This document shows positions 24,915 to 34,174 of a stretch of 64,000 bases of DNA, piece after piece. The notes beneath the pieces are model-generated. The model ran no database searches and was not told the DNA's origin. It saw only the letters and a list, made by a program, of their open reading frames with translations. The translations under genes were made by a program, and so were the position numbers. Each line of letters starts with the position of its first letter. Position 1 is the first letter of the stretch. Source of the stretch: Carnobacterium_A antarcticum (GTDB lineage: Bacteria; Bacillota; Bacilli; Lactobacillales; Carnobacteriaceae); NCBI RefSeq assembly GCF_042658365.1, contig NZ_JBHSQC010000004.1; one strand, 5' to 3'.

Positions 24915-25667
24915 TTGATTACATTAAAATCTGAACGTGAAATTGACGCAATGGCTGAATCAGGTGCGTTATTAGCTGATGTTCACGTAGCTTTACGTGA
25001 CTTCATTAAACCCGGCATCACCAGCTGGGATATTAACCAATTTGTACACAAATATATTGAAGACCACGGGGCTATCGCCGAACAAATCGGGTTTGAAGGA
25101 TATGAATACGCAACTTGTGTCAGCATCAACGATGAAATTTGTCACGGATTTCCAAGAAAAGAAGTACTAAAAGACAACGACTTGATCAAAGTCGATATGG
25201 TTGTAAACTTAAAAGGTGCCATGTCTGATTCTTGCTGGAGCTATATTGTCGGTGAAAGCACCGAAGAAACAGAAAAATTGCTGGAAGTTACTAAAAAAGC
25301 TCTTTATCTAGGAATTGAGCAAGCACAAGTTGGAAATCGTATTGGCGATATTGGCCATGCTATCCAAACTTATGTTGAAGGGGAAGGTTATTCTGTGGTT
25401 CGTGAATTCGTAGGACACGGTATTGGACCAACCATGCATGAAGCACCATCTGTTCCTCATTATGGAGAAGCAGGCAAAGGTCTTCGCTTAAAAGAGGGCA
25501 TGGTAATTACGATCGAACCAATGGTAAACACTGGAACATGGAAATCAAAAATGGACAACAATGGCTGGACAGCTCGTACAAAAGACGGCGGATTGAGCTG
25601 CCAATTTGAACACACCTTGGCCATTACTAAAGAAGGTCCAAGAATTCTAACAATGCAAAAAGATTAG
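24915..25667 (+). CDS. map: Type I methionine aminopeptidase
   Basis: A 250-residue cytoplasmic enzyme that removes the initiator Met from nascent proteins. Metal ligands and active-site blocks are visible: ICHGFPR, VDMVVNLKGAMSDSCWSY (Asp pair), EFVGHGIGPTMHE (His), TIEPMVN (Glu) and QFEHTLAIT (Glu). Length fits the type Ia form without an N-terminal SH3 extension. It starts with TTG; AGAGGAA is correctly placed and no ATG fits. It has its own promoter and terminator. Confidence 0.95.
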   Translation: MITLKSEREIDAMAESGALLADVHVALRDFIKPGITSWDINQFVHKYIEDHGAIAEQIGFEGYEYATCVSINDEICHGFPRKEVLKDNDLIKVDMVVNLKGAMSDSCWSYIVGESTEETEKLLEVTKKALYLGIEQAQVGNRIGDIGHAIQTYVEGEGYSVVREFVGHGIGPTMHEAPSVPHYGEAGKGLRLKEGMVITIEPMVNTGTWKSKMDNNGWTARTKDGGLSCQFEHTLAITKEGPRILTMQKD

Positions 25668-25700
25668 AACGCTTATCTAACTCACTTCAATCCATTTATT

Positions 25701-25732
25701 CGAAAATAACTGAGAAAGGTCAGTTATTTTCG
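25701..25732 (+). terminator. Intrinsic terminator after map
   Basis: CGAAAATAACTGA pairs perfectly with TCAGTTATTTTCG around GAAAGG, with a T run a few bases on. Confidence 0.85.
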
Positions 25733-25788
25733 GATTTTTTTGTATTTTGGTATACTAAATGGAACGAGACAAAGAAGGGGCTGTATAG

Positions 25789-26841
25789 ATGAAAGAAAGA
25801 ATTCTTTATGCCGATATACTTCGTGTAATCGCTGTCTTTTTAGTGATCGTGATCCATATTTCTTCACGCGATTTTGGCTTGTCGGCTGTTGACAGCGTTC
25901 AATGGCAAACATTAAACGGGTATAACGGTTTAGCTCGAGTGAGCGTACCATTATTTTTCATGCTCAGCGGCATGTTCTTTTTGAATCCGGATAAAGAAGT
26001 GCCCATTAAAAAGCTGTACCGGAAAAATATTTTTCGTGTGGTTTTGGCCTTTCTTTTTTGGTCGGCTTTGTATGCAGTGATTTTTACCTTAAACGAATAC
26101 CGAACGCTTAATATAGAAGTTATGAAGAGCATGTATACGGCTTTTATTGAAGGACACTTTCATTTGTGGTTTTTATTTCGGATCGTTGAAATTTATGTGA
26201 TGGTGCCTTTTTTGCGAAAAATAGCTGAAGATAAGAAAACGATCGAGTACTTATTGCTTTTTTGTTTTGTGATTGGTTTTATTATCCCAACCTACAATAG
26301 TTTCCCAGTCAGTTCAACGACTACTATCATGGATAATCCAGAGCGCGGGTTAGATTTAGATATCACTTTTGGTTATGTCGGGTATTTTTTTGCCGGCTAT
26401 TATTTAAACCGTTTTACATTATCTGAAAAAGTCAAAAAAACCATTTATGCATTTGGGGTGTTAGGAGTGCTGACTACCATTATTGAAACCAGTATCCGTT
26501 CGTTGCAAGCGGGAGAACCTTATAAGTTGCTATACGAGTACTTAACACCAAATGTGTTGTTTGCTAGTTTAGCAGTCTTTTTGCTGGTTAAAGAAATGTG
26601 TCAGCACCGTTCTTTTTCCGAAAGGACTCAAAAATGGATCTTAGAATTCTCCACTTATTCGTTCGGCATTTATTTGATCCATGTGTTGATTTTATTTCTC
26701 TTATGGAAATGGGGTTTGAATACGTTAGTGGTTATTCCAATCGTCTCCGTTCCGCTGATTGCACTCGTTGTTTTTTTCATCAGTTATGGTTGTATCAAAT
26801 TAATGGGGAAAATACCGTTCTTAAAACGATTTATTCTATAA
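25789..26841 (+). CDS. Acyltransferase-3 family membrane protein
   Basis: A 350-residue polytopic membrane protein with about ten segments. The first contains the catalytic-type His in FLVIVIHISSRD, then the RVSVPLFFMLSGMFF block and repeated Arg/Lys loops, as in O-acetyltransferases (Acyl_transf_3). Such enzymes transfer acetyl or succinyl groups to cell-wall sugars or polysaccharides from the cytoplasm to the outer face. Its proximity to the glycan island (about 2 kb) makes a surface-sugar target plausible but unproven. Ribosome site AGAAGGGG; a TATACT box lies near 25,750. Confidence 0.85.
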   Translation: MKERILYADILRVIAVFLVIVIHISSRDFGLSAVDSVQWQTLNGYNGLARVSVPLFFMLSGMFFLNPDKEVPIKKLYRKNIFRVVLAFLFWSALYAVIFTLNEYRTLNIEVMKSMYTAFIEGHFHLWFLFRIVEIYVMVPFLRKIAEDKKTIEYLLLFCFVIGFIIPTYNSFPVSSTTTIMDNPERGLDLDITFGYVGYFFAGYYLNRFTLSEKVKKTIYAFGVLGVLTTIIETSIRSLQAGEPYKLLYEYLTPNVLFASLAVFLLVKEMCQHRSFSERTQKWILEFSTYSFGIYLIHVLILFLLWKWGLNTLVVIPIVSVPLIALVVFFISYGCIKLMGKIPFLKRFIL

Positions 26842-26966
26842 GACTCATTGAACCATTATTAGCAAAAAAGCAGCATTAACTAAACTGAATAAGTTTTCTG
26901 GTCATTTGAACTGAAAATCAGTACAATAGGTAAGAACTTATGTTACTTTTCAAAGGAGCCGCCGAA

Positions 26967-27881
26967 ATGTCCGTCATGTCTAGAGTTAAAAGGAAAGTTC
27001 CTAAGAAATCTTTGAGAAGATTTCTGGAGATTTTTCGACTAAAATATAAAGAAGCAGAAGTAAGCAATTCAGGAGCTATTATTGCTTACTATTTTTTGCT
27101 GTCGCTGTTTCCTTTATTGATCGTTATTGGCAACTTATTGCCCTTATTTAATTTAGAAGCAGAAGCGCTTTACCCTTATTTTGAAAATGCTATTCCACTG
27201 TACTTAATAGATACGTTTAAACCAACTGTCGAACAAATCTTTACTTCAAGCAGCAGCGGATTATTGTCGATCGCGGCGATTGCGACATTGTGGTCGGCCA
27301 GTCGGGGCATGAATGCCATGCAAGTCAGCATGAATAAAGCCTATGGAATCAAGCCAAGGAAAAACATTATTTTTATTCGCTTGGCGTCGATTACGTTCAC
27401 GTTAATTTTATTGGTGGGCTTGATTACACTAGTGGTAGCGTTTAGTTTCGGGCAATCGATTTTGGAATACATCACACCTTTGCTTCAATTGCCAGAAAGC
27501 CTCATGTCCACTTTTCAAAGCGTTCGTTGGCCAGTAACGATGTTTACCTTGTTTTTTGCGTTTTCGCTGCTGTATTTTTTTGTGCCGAATGCCACGCTAA
27601 AATTAAAGCAAGTTCTGCCAGGAGCAGCTTTTTCCACTATCGGCTGGCTCTTGATCACCCAAGCGTTCACTATCTACGTTAGCTATTTTGCTAAAACCAC
27701 GTTAAGTTATGGCATGATCGGTACGTTAATCGTCTTTATGTTGTGGTTAAATGTATTAGGTGCCTTGTTAACTTCAGGAGCAGTAGTAAATGCCACGGTC
27801 ACAGTATACTTAGAAGGTGAAATCAAACAAGCAGAAAGCCGCATCAGCAGATACGTTGATCGGAAGATGAAGAGAAAGTAA
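26967..27881 (+). CDS. YihY/BrkB family membrane protein
   Basis: A 304-residue protein with six membrane segments. Family marks: SGAIIAYYFLLSLFPLLIV near the N-terminus, LWSASRGMNAMQVSMNKAYG, FFVPNATLK and the YGMIGTLIVFMLWLNVLGAL end. The family was once annotated as ribonuclease BN, which is wrong. Its role is uncertain (envelope or transport). ATG 26967 is used because AAAGGAG lies eight bases upstream; ATG 26940 lacks a site. Basic N- and C-termini fit a cytoplasmic location for both ends. Confidence 0.92.
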   Translation: MSVMSRVKRKVPKKSLRRFLEIFRLKYKEAEVSNSGAIIAYYFLLSLFPLLIVIGNLLPLFNLEAEALYPYFENAIPLYLIDTFKPTVEQIFTSSSSGLLSIAAIATLWSASRGMNAMQVSMNKAYGIKPRKNIIFIRLASITFTLILLVGLITLVVAFSFGQSILEYITPLLQLPESLMSTFQSVRWPVTMFTLFFAFSLLYFFVPNATLKLKQVLPGAAFSTIGWLLITQAFTIYVSYFAKTTLSYGMIGTLIVFMLWLNVLGALLTSGAVVNATVTVYLEGEIKQAESRISRYVDRKMKRK

Positions 27882-27889
27882 AAGTAGGA

Positions 27890-27937
27890 AAATAATGAAA
27901 CATTCACTTTGATCAGTGAGCGGTTCATTATTTTTTT
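27890..27937 (+). terminator. Intrinsic terminator after the YihY gene
   Basis: AAATAATGAA pairs with TTCATTATTT around an inner CACT/AGTG hairpin, followed by T. Confidence 0.8.
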
Positions 27938-28015
27938 GCCGTTAAAAAGTAATGAACGAACAAAGTTTGTAATTGTTAAGGTTAGAGAAGGGCTACTGTT
28001 AACCCGATTCATCTA

Positions 28016-28024
28016 TGTTATAAT
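28016..28024 (+). promoter_or_regulatory. Extended -10 promoter at the head of the glycan island
   Basis: TGTTATAAT is a perfect extended -10 element, about 47 bases ahead of the first glycosyltransferase. No clear -35 is seen. Confidence 0.5.
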
Positions 28025-28070
28025 ATTTTTTGGACAGCTTGTGACGTGAGAATTAAAGGAGTTAATGCAA

Positions 28071-29153
28071 ATGGTTGATGTGTCTATCATTATGCCGATA
28101 TACAATGTAGAAAAATACTTAGAAAAAGCGATAAAAAGTGTCTTAAATCAAACGTATAAAAACATAGAACTGATTTTGATCAATGATGGTTCACCAGATA
28201 ATTCCGATAAAATATGCCAGTTTTACGAAAAGATAGATAAACGAGTCAGTGTAATCAATCAAAAAAATGCTGGAGCAGGATATGCACGCAATGCCGGATT
28301 GGATAAGGCATGTGGGGAGTACATTTATTTTGCAGATCCGGATGACTATTTGGAGTTAAACTTAATTGAAGAAAATATCAATCTGGCGCAATCAAGCGGA
28401 GCAGATTTAGTTGTCTTTGGTTTTTATGAGGAATTTTTGAACAACAATGGTGACTTTACTAACACAGTAAAAAGTCCTGTACTAAAAGAGACAACTTCCG
28501 CAACACAGTTTAGAAACGGATTTAGAGAGTTTTATCGCTTTACGCCATATGCGTTATGGAATAAGTTATACAGACGAGATTATGTAAAAAATAGTGAAAT
28601 CCGATTCTCAAATCAGAAAATTGGTGAAGATGCCTTGTTTAATCAAGCTGTTTATCGTAATCTGGATAAAGTTGTCTTTAATGAAAAGGCTTATTACCAT
28701 TATGTCTACCGAGAAGGATCGGCTGTAAACCATTATACGAAGAATCGTTTTGAGCAAGAATACAAAGTAGCGCAACAGTTCGATGCTTTAATGGATATGT
28801 GGGGTAAAGAGAGCGAATATATTGATTTAATCAGCAGAGAATATTGGAACTCCATTTATTTAGAGCTAAAAAACCTAACTTCTATAGAATGTCCGTTAAA
28901 TCAAAATGAAAAAGTAGAATACTTAAAAGAAATAATGGAAAACTCTGGGTTAAAACAAGCAGTGAAAACTTTAAGTATAGAAAACGAGCAAAACAAGTTT
29001 GTGGAAGCTCTCATTAGGCTTGTAAGAAAAGAAAATTATTCACTGGCCCTTCGTTTGATGAACTTTAGAATAACCATCGGAGAAAAAAATCGCTCCATCG
29101 TATTGTTCTTAAAAAAGCTGTTTCATAAAAAAGAACCAAAGGAGTTGAATTAG
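28071..29153 (+). CDS. GT2 family glycosyltransferase
   Basis: A 360-residue GT-A enzyme. The N-terminal nucleotide-sugar domain runs from VSIIMPIYNVEKYL through LINDGSPDNS to the metal-binding FADPDDYLE (DxD). The C-terminal part has KIGEDALF, the ED acid/base-type motif. It probably adds a sugar to the lipid-linked repeat at the cytoplasmic face. Donor and acceptor are unknown. ATG 28071 is preferred (nine bases from AAAGGAG); ATG 28065 is only three away. First gene of sub-block A, one base ahead of a Wzx gene. Confidence 0.9.
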   Translation: MVDVSIIMPIYNVEKYLEKAIKSVLNQTYKNIELILINDGSPDNSDKICQFYEKIDKRVSVINQKNAGAGYARNAGLDKACGEYIYFADPDDYLELNLIEENINLAQSSGADLVVFGFYEEFLNNNGDFTNTVKSPVLKETTSATQFRNGFREFYRFTPYALWNKLYRRDYVKNSEIRFSNQKIGEDALFNQAVYRNLDKVVFNEKAYYHYVYREGSAVNHYTKNRFEQEYKVAQQFDALMDMWGKESEYIDLISREYWNSIYLELKNLTSIECPLNQNEKVEYLKEIMENSGLKQAVKTLSIENEQNKFVEALIRLVRKENYSLALRLMNFRITIGEKNRSIVLFLKKLFHKKEPKELN

Positions 29154-29154
29154 G

Positions 29155-30585
29155 ATGAACCTAATCGATGAATTTAAAAAAGGAGTATTTTATAGTGCAA
29201 TTGGAAAATATTCCAATGTCATCGTTCAGCTTCTTGTACAAGCCATCCTTTCAAGGCTATTAACACCTAAAGAATACGGGGTCGTTGCTGTAGTCAATGT
29301 ATTCTTAGTCTTTTTCCAAATGCTGGCCGATTTTGGAATTGGCCCAGCAATCATTCAAAATAAAAAGTTAACTAAAAAAGACATCAATAGCATTTTCATT
29401 TTTTCTTTTTACCTAGCTATCTTATTGGGCATTCTTTTTATGTTTTTAGGTTACCCGATCAGTTTGTTTTACAATGATGCTATATATGTTCCAATCAGTA
29501 TCGTATTAGGAGTATGTGTCTTTTTTTATGGGATATTAGTGGTTCCTCAAAATATGTTGTTGAGAGAAAAAAACTTTATGACCGTGAACATGGTCACGGT
29601 TATTGCAAATGTTCTTTCAGGAGTCATTTCCATTACATTAGCCCTATTAGGCTTTAGTTACTATTCGCTGATCATCAGCAATACGATCAAAGCTGCCTTT
29701 TTGTTTTTTGTTTTCTATTTTAAAACAAACTTAAAAGTGCAATTTAAATTGGATGTGGCGCCGATAAAAAAAATATTTTCTTTTTCTAAAAATCAATTCA
29801 TATTTAACTTTATCAATTATTTTTCAGGCAACTTAGACAAAATTTTGATTGGTCGATTTTTTTCAGCCAGTGCATTAGCGTACTATGATAAATCGTATCA
29901 ATTATCGTTATATCCAAATCAAATTTTAACCAATGTCATCTATCCGGTTATTCAGCCGATCATGTCGGATTATGAAACCAAAATCGATAAGATAAAAAAT
30001 GTTTATTTAATGTTGACGCGGTTTTTGGGGACCATCGGATTATCTCTTTCAGTCTTTTTAATGTTTACTTCTCAAGAGATCATTCTTTTTTTATTTGGCG
30101 ACCAATGGGGAGGCAGTGTCCAAACGTTCCAAGTTTTAGCATTCTCGGTTTGGATCCAACTGATATTGACGATCACAGGAGCAATTTTCCAATCTGCTAA
30201 TCGAACGGATTTATTATTAGTATCTGGAGTTTTAACAGCCATTACAAATATAACCGCGATGATTATAGGAATTTATACAGGGAAAATAGAACTGGTAGCT
30301 TTATTGCTCGTCGTAGCGTTCACTCTTAATTTCTTGCAAACCAATTACCTCTTGATGTACCGTATGTTCAATTCCAATTACCAAGAATTCTTTAAAATAT
30401 TAGTAAAACCAGCCATGATGGCTGCCTCCCAAGTTATTGTATTCATATTGCTGCCCGAGTTGCCTTTTGCCAATTTTATTAATTTGGTGTTAAAAGGGCT
30501 TATCTTTGTACTGGTATTCGGTATTGGGCTGATAGCAACGGGAGAGATGAAGTTGATCAAAAACATTATCCTAAAGAAAAAATAA
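29155..30585 (+). CDS. Wzx-type polysaccharide flippase (first copy)
   Basis: A 476-residue MATE/MOP-superfamily transporter with about 12-14 membrane segments. It opens IDEFKKGVFYSAIGKYSNVIVQLL and has the family's RLLTPKEYGVVAVVNVF and GRFFSASALAYYDKSYQL. These are close to the TuaB/Wzx group that flips undecaprenyl-linked oligosaccharide units across the membrane. It follows GT2 after one base, so they are coupled. A second, unlike Wzx lies at 57,877. Confidence 0.92.
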   Translation: MNLIDEFKKGVFYSAIGKYSNVIVQLLVQAILSRLLTPKEYGVVAVVNVFLVFFQMLADFGIGPAIIQNKKLTKKDINSIFIFSFYLAILLGILFMFLGYPISLFYNDAIYVPISIVLGVCVFFYGILVVPQNMLLREKNFMTVNMVTVIANVLSGVISITLALLGFSYYSLIISNTIKAAFLFFVFYFKTNLKVQFKLDVAPIKKIFSFSKNQFIFNFINYFSGNLDKILIGRFFSASALAYYDKSYQLSLYPNQILTNVIYPVIQPIMSDYETKIDKIKNVYLMLTRFLGTIGLSLSVFLMFTSQEIILFLFGDQWGGSVQTFQVLAFSVWIQLILTITGAIFQSANRTDLLLVSGVLTAITNITAMIIGIYTGKIELVALLLVVAFTLNFLQTNYLLMYRMFNSNYQEFFKILVKPAMMAASQVIVFILLPELPFANFINLVLKGLIFVLVFGIGLIATGEMKLIKNIILKKK

Positions 30586-30612
30586 AGAACCAGCTAAATA
30601 AAGGAGAACTAA

Positions 30613-31539
30613 ATGAAAAATAATCCAATTGTTTCAGTCATTGTTCCAGTTTATAATGTTGAAACGTATATTGAAGAATGCTTAGATTCAATTGTGAAGC
30701 AAACTTACCCTTACCTTGAAATTATTGTAGTGGATGATGGAAGCACAGACAGCAGTAACCAACTTGTAAGAAAATATTTAGAAGATGAACGGATTTTATT
30801 TATTGAACAAGAAAATAAAGGATTGTCAGGGGCAAGAAATAGCGGGTTAAAGAAAGCTACAGGGAAATATCTTTTATTCGTTGATTCGGATGACTATATT
30901 GATTTAACCATGTTGGAAAACTTGGTTCCATTGATGGAAGAGAGCCAAGCTGACTTGGTTCGTTTTAATGGTGCAGCTTTTGTAGATGGAATGGAAAAAA
31001 CAGCTGATCAAGATTATTATGATTTTAGCCATCGTTTAAAAGAAAAAAAAATCTATCAAGAAGATAGTTTTCGAGCCAATAGCAGAACGTTCGTTTCACC
31101 AGTCTACCTCTATCTAATGAAGCGGAGCATCTTAACAGAATATGATTTGTGGTTTAGAGAAGACATCATTCATGAGGACGAACTGTTTACTCCACAAGTA
31201 TTTCTTTCTATTCAATCGATGGTTTACATTAATGCATTTTATTATTACCGCAGATACCGTGAAAATTCGATTATGACTATTCAAAGTCCGGCACAGCAGC
31301 TACGTTCGTTTACTTCTTATTTAAAGGTATTCAAAGAATTAGAACTGTTGTACCAAAGCGATACTTATAATAAAGAACAAAAAAAGTTGATCAAGCGCCA
31401 AATGCTATCAATTTATAATGGTCTAAAAGAAAATCAATCTGAAGCAGTTAGTAAAAATAACGAAATGACGCAAATAAAATCTATTACATTAAAAGATAAA
31501 AGCTATTTGATGCTGCAAAAATTATGGAATAGGATTTAA
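30613..31539 (+). CDS. GT2 family glycosyltransferase
   Basis: A 308-residue GT-A enzyme with VSVIVPVYNVETYIEECLDS, VVDDGSTDSS and the DxD-type FVDSDDYID. EDELFTPQVF is the C-terminal acidic motif. The sequence type is common among capsule transferases adding hexose or HexNAc. It is cytoplasmic or membrane-peripheral. AAAGGAG is six bases from the ATG. It lies between Wzx and the UDP-GlcNAc 2-epimerase and belongs to sub-block A. Confidence 0.9.
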   Translation: MKNNPIVSVIVPVYNVETYIEECLDSIVKQTYPYLEIIVVDDGSTDSSNQLVRKYLEDERILFIEQENKGLSGARNSGLKKATGKYLLFVDSDDYIDLTMLENLVPLMEESQADLVRFNGAAFVDGMEKTADQDYYDFSHRLKEKKIYQEDSFRANSRTFVSPVYLYLMKRSILTEYDLWFREDIIHEDELFTPQVFLSIQSMVYINAFYYYRRYRENSIMTIQSPAQQLRSFTSYLKVFKELELLYQSDTYNKEQKKLIKRQMLSIYNGLKENQSEAVSKNNEMTQIKSITLKDKSYLMLQKLWNRI

Positions 31540-31643
31540 AAAAATTATAAGCGAATAATCTTATAAAAACCTTATAAGTAAACATAAGCGAACATGATAC
31601 AATGACTTTAAATGTAGTTTTCAATAAGGAGAGTATAAATTAA

Positions 31644-32792
31644 ATGACGAAAATTAAAGTAATGACGATTTTCGGTACACGACCTGAAGCCATCAAAATG
31701 GCTCCATTAGTCAAAGAGTTGGAAAATCAGTCAGATCAATTCGAATCAATCGTTACAGTAACCGCTCAACACCGTAAAATGTTAGATCAAGTGCTAACTA
31801 CTTTTGAGATAAAGCCAGATTATGATTTAAATGTGATGAAAAGCAATCAAACCCTTTCTGAAATTACCGCTAATGTATTGATTGGGTTGGACCAAGTGAT
31901 GAAAGAGGCTAAGCCAGACATCGTTTTGGTACATGGCGATACGACAACAACATTTTCAGCAAGTTTGTCGGCTTATTACAATCAAATTAAAGTCGGCCAT
32001 GTTGAAGCTGGTCTGCGCACATGGGATAAGTATTCTCCATTTCCGGAAGAACTTAATAGACAATTAACAGATGTTATAGCGGATGTTTATTTTGCCCCAA
32101 CGAAAGAAAGCAAAAATAATTTGTTAAAAGAAAATCGGGATGAAAGCACCATTTTTATTACTGGAAATACGGCTATTGATGCTTTACAAGCAACGATTCA
32201 TGAGGGATACCATCATAAAGTGCTTGAGAACATTGATTCGGAACAACGCATTGTTTTATTGACGATGCACCGTCGTGAGAATCAAGGTGAGCCGATGAAA
32301 CGCGTGTTCCAGGCTGTTCGTCAAGTAGTTGATCAATACGAAGACGTAGATGTTATTTTTCCAGTACATTTAAACCCTGTGATTCAAAAAGCTGCCAAAC
32401 AGTTTTTAGGAGAGCACAAACGAATTCATTTGATTGATCCATTAGATGTTGTAGATTTTCATAATCTTGCGAATCGCAGCTATATGATTATGACGGATTC
32501 TGGAGGGGTGCAAGAGGAAGCTCCATCATTGGGGGTACCAGTGTTAGTACTAAGAGATCGGACAGAAAGACCTGAAGGCATCGAAGCAGGCACGTTAAAA
32601 TTGATTGGTACAGATAGCCAAACGGTAGTTGAAGAAATGATGAACCTGTTGGAAAATGCTGAAAACCATGCGTTAATGGCGACTGCAAAAAATCCTTATG
32701 GAGATGGACTAGCCAGCCAACGAATCGTAGCAGCAATAGGTTTTCTATTTAACCAGCAATCTAAAAGACCCGGCTCGTTCGACAGGGCATAG
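31644..32792 (+). CDS. wecB: UDP-N-acetylglucosamine 2-epimerase (non-hydrolysing)
   Basis: A 382-residue cytoplasmic enzyme interconverting UDP-GlcNAc and UDP-ManNAc. The GT-B-like fold is marked by TIFGTRPEAIKMAPLV, LVHGDTTTTFSASLSAYY, VGHVEAGLRTWDKYSPFPEE.N, the MHRRENQGEPM loop and TDSGGVQEEAPSLGVPVLVLR.RTERPEG. This is the WecB/MnaA family, distinct from the hydrolysing LegG/NeuC-like gene at 40,620. It supplies ManNAc units for the glycan or wall-linkage unit. A TGATACAAT extended -10 sits at 31,595-31,603, so it may have its own promoter. Confidence 0.95.
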   Translation: MTKIKVMTIFGTRPEAIKMAPLVKELENQSDQFESIVTVTAQHRKMLDQVLTTFEIKPDYDLNVMKSNQTLSEITANVLIGLDQVMKEAKPDIVLVHGDTTTTFSASLSAYYNQIKVGHVEAGLRTWDKYSPFPEELNRQLTDVIADVYFAPTKESKNNLLKENRDESTIFITGNTAIDALQATIHEGYHHKVLENIDSEQRIVLLTMHRRENQGEPMKRVFQAVRQVVDQYEDVDVIFPVHLNPVIQKAAKQFLGEHKRIHLIDPLDVVDFHNLANRSYMIMTDSGGVQEEAPSLGVPVLVLRDRTERPEGIEAGTLKLIGTDSQTVVEEMMNLLENAENHALMATAKNPYGDGLASQRIVAAIGFLFNQQSKRPGSFDRA

Positions 32793-32828
32793 AATAAAAA
32801 ACAAACATATGTGAAAGTAGGGTGCCAG

Positions 32829-34076
32829 GTGGAAAAAACTACCTTAATAAATAAATGGATGCTCTTCAATGAAAAGCACAGCTCCATTTGGACTCAAATC
32901 GTGTTGATTACTTTAGGTATTTCAGCTACAGTAACGGACTGGATGGTTGGAATATTTTCGTTGAGTGATTTTCTATTCGGATTTATCGCAGCCTGTTTAA
33001 TCATAAGCGGAAATTATTGGATAAAAAAGAAACAATTTGGTTGGATTTTGCTTTTATTAGGAGTCATAGCAGTTAACATCCTGATGAATTACTTTAATAA
33101 TGACCTCTTTGTCTTAAAAACAGGGATTGCAGCTTTTATAAAAGTCGCTTATTATGCCTTTTTTGTTGCAGGAGTTTACAATTTCATTAAAAAAAATGCT
33201 TTAGAAGCACTTCTTTTAAAAACACTCAATATTGTTGCGATTGTCATTTGTATGATCGGCATTTACATAACAATTGCACTTTACTTGGACGGAAAGCTTC
33301 CTTATGAGTTCTTTTGGAAATTGACACGAACAGATGAAACAAGTTATTTATATGATGGCATAGAAAATATTTTCAGGACAAGAAGCATTTTTTCAGAACC
33401 TTCTTATTTAGGTTATTATTTAAATATTATGCTGGGTCTAAATTATTTTAATAAAAAGAACGTAATAATCAATAAATACATCAACTTATTGATCACATTA
33501 ACGATTATTCTGACTTTTTCTTATAGCGCCATAGCAGTTATGTTGGGAATACAAGCTATGCATTTTATTCGTTTAAAAACAATAAAAAAAATAAAAGTAA
33601 ACGGGTTTCTTATTATCTGCTTATTGGCAGTGGTTATTCTGACTGTCCTAGCGTGGGATATTATCCAAGTAACCATTATTGACCGGACAGCAGCCATTTT
33701 ATCAGGTGCGGATAATTCAACAAGAGGCAGATTATGGGAAAGCTGGCAATATGTAAATCGCAAACACCTATTTATGGGAAATGGGATTGGGCATACTCCA
33801 TCCATTTGGAATATTTATGCTTATATTTTGTCGGATGTAGGATTAGGCGCTTTTCTATTATTTTGTTTATTTTCGGTTTATGTTTTAATGACGAACTTTA
33901 AAATGGGTATTTTGTTTATCCTATTAAATTTTCAAAAAGGCGGTTATTTATCACCGGAATTTTGGATATTTATTTTATTATTGCTCATTTATATGGGGAA
34001 TAATGTAGGCTTATTTAATAAAAATAAGATAAATTTTCAAAGTCGTAAGATTTGCCTAAAACAGTTCGAAGAATAA
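32829..34076 (+). CDS. Wzy-like polysaccharide polymerase (first copy)
   Basis: A polytopic membrane protein of about 415 residues with 10-11 segments. The large outer loop contains FRTRSIFSEPSYLGYYLN and DNSTRGRLWESWQYV, then GNGIGHTPS, as in O-antigen ligase/Wzy-type proteins that join repeat units on the outer membrane face. GTG 32829 is favoured because AGTAGGG lies seven bases upstream; GTG 32811 has no site. It lies between the epimerase and priming transferase genes. Confidence 0.75.
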   Translation: MEKTTLINKWMLFNEKHSSIWTQIVLITLGISATVTDWMVGIFSLSDFLFGFIAACLIISGNYWIKKKQFGWILLLLGVIAVNILMNYFNNDLFVLKTGIAAFIKVAYYAFFVAGVYNFIKKNALEALLLKTLNIVAIVICMIGIYITIALYLDGKLPYEFFWKLTRTDETSYLYDGIENIFRTRSIFSEPSYLGYYLNIMLGLNYFNKKNVIINKYINLLITLTIILTFSYSAIAVMLGIQAMHFIRLKTIKKIKVNGFLIICLLAVVILTVLAWDIIQVTIIDRTAAILSGADNSTRGRLWESWQYVNRKHLFMGNGIGHTPSIWNIYAYILSDVGLGAFLLFCLFSVYVLMTNFKMGILFILLNFQKGGYLSPEFWIFILLLLIYMGNNVGLFNKNKINFQSRKICLKQFEE

Positions 34077-34174
34077 TTGTATGTTCTCCTTTGTTTAACA
34101 GGAAAGATTGTGATAATATGAATGAGTTGTAAGACATCAGTATATTAAGAGTATTTTTATTGGAGGAAACATTT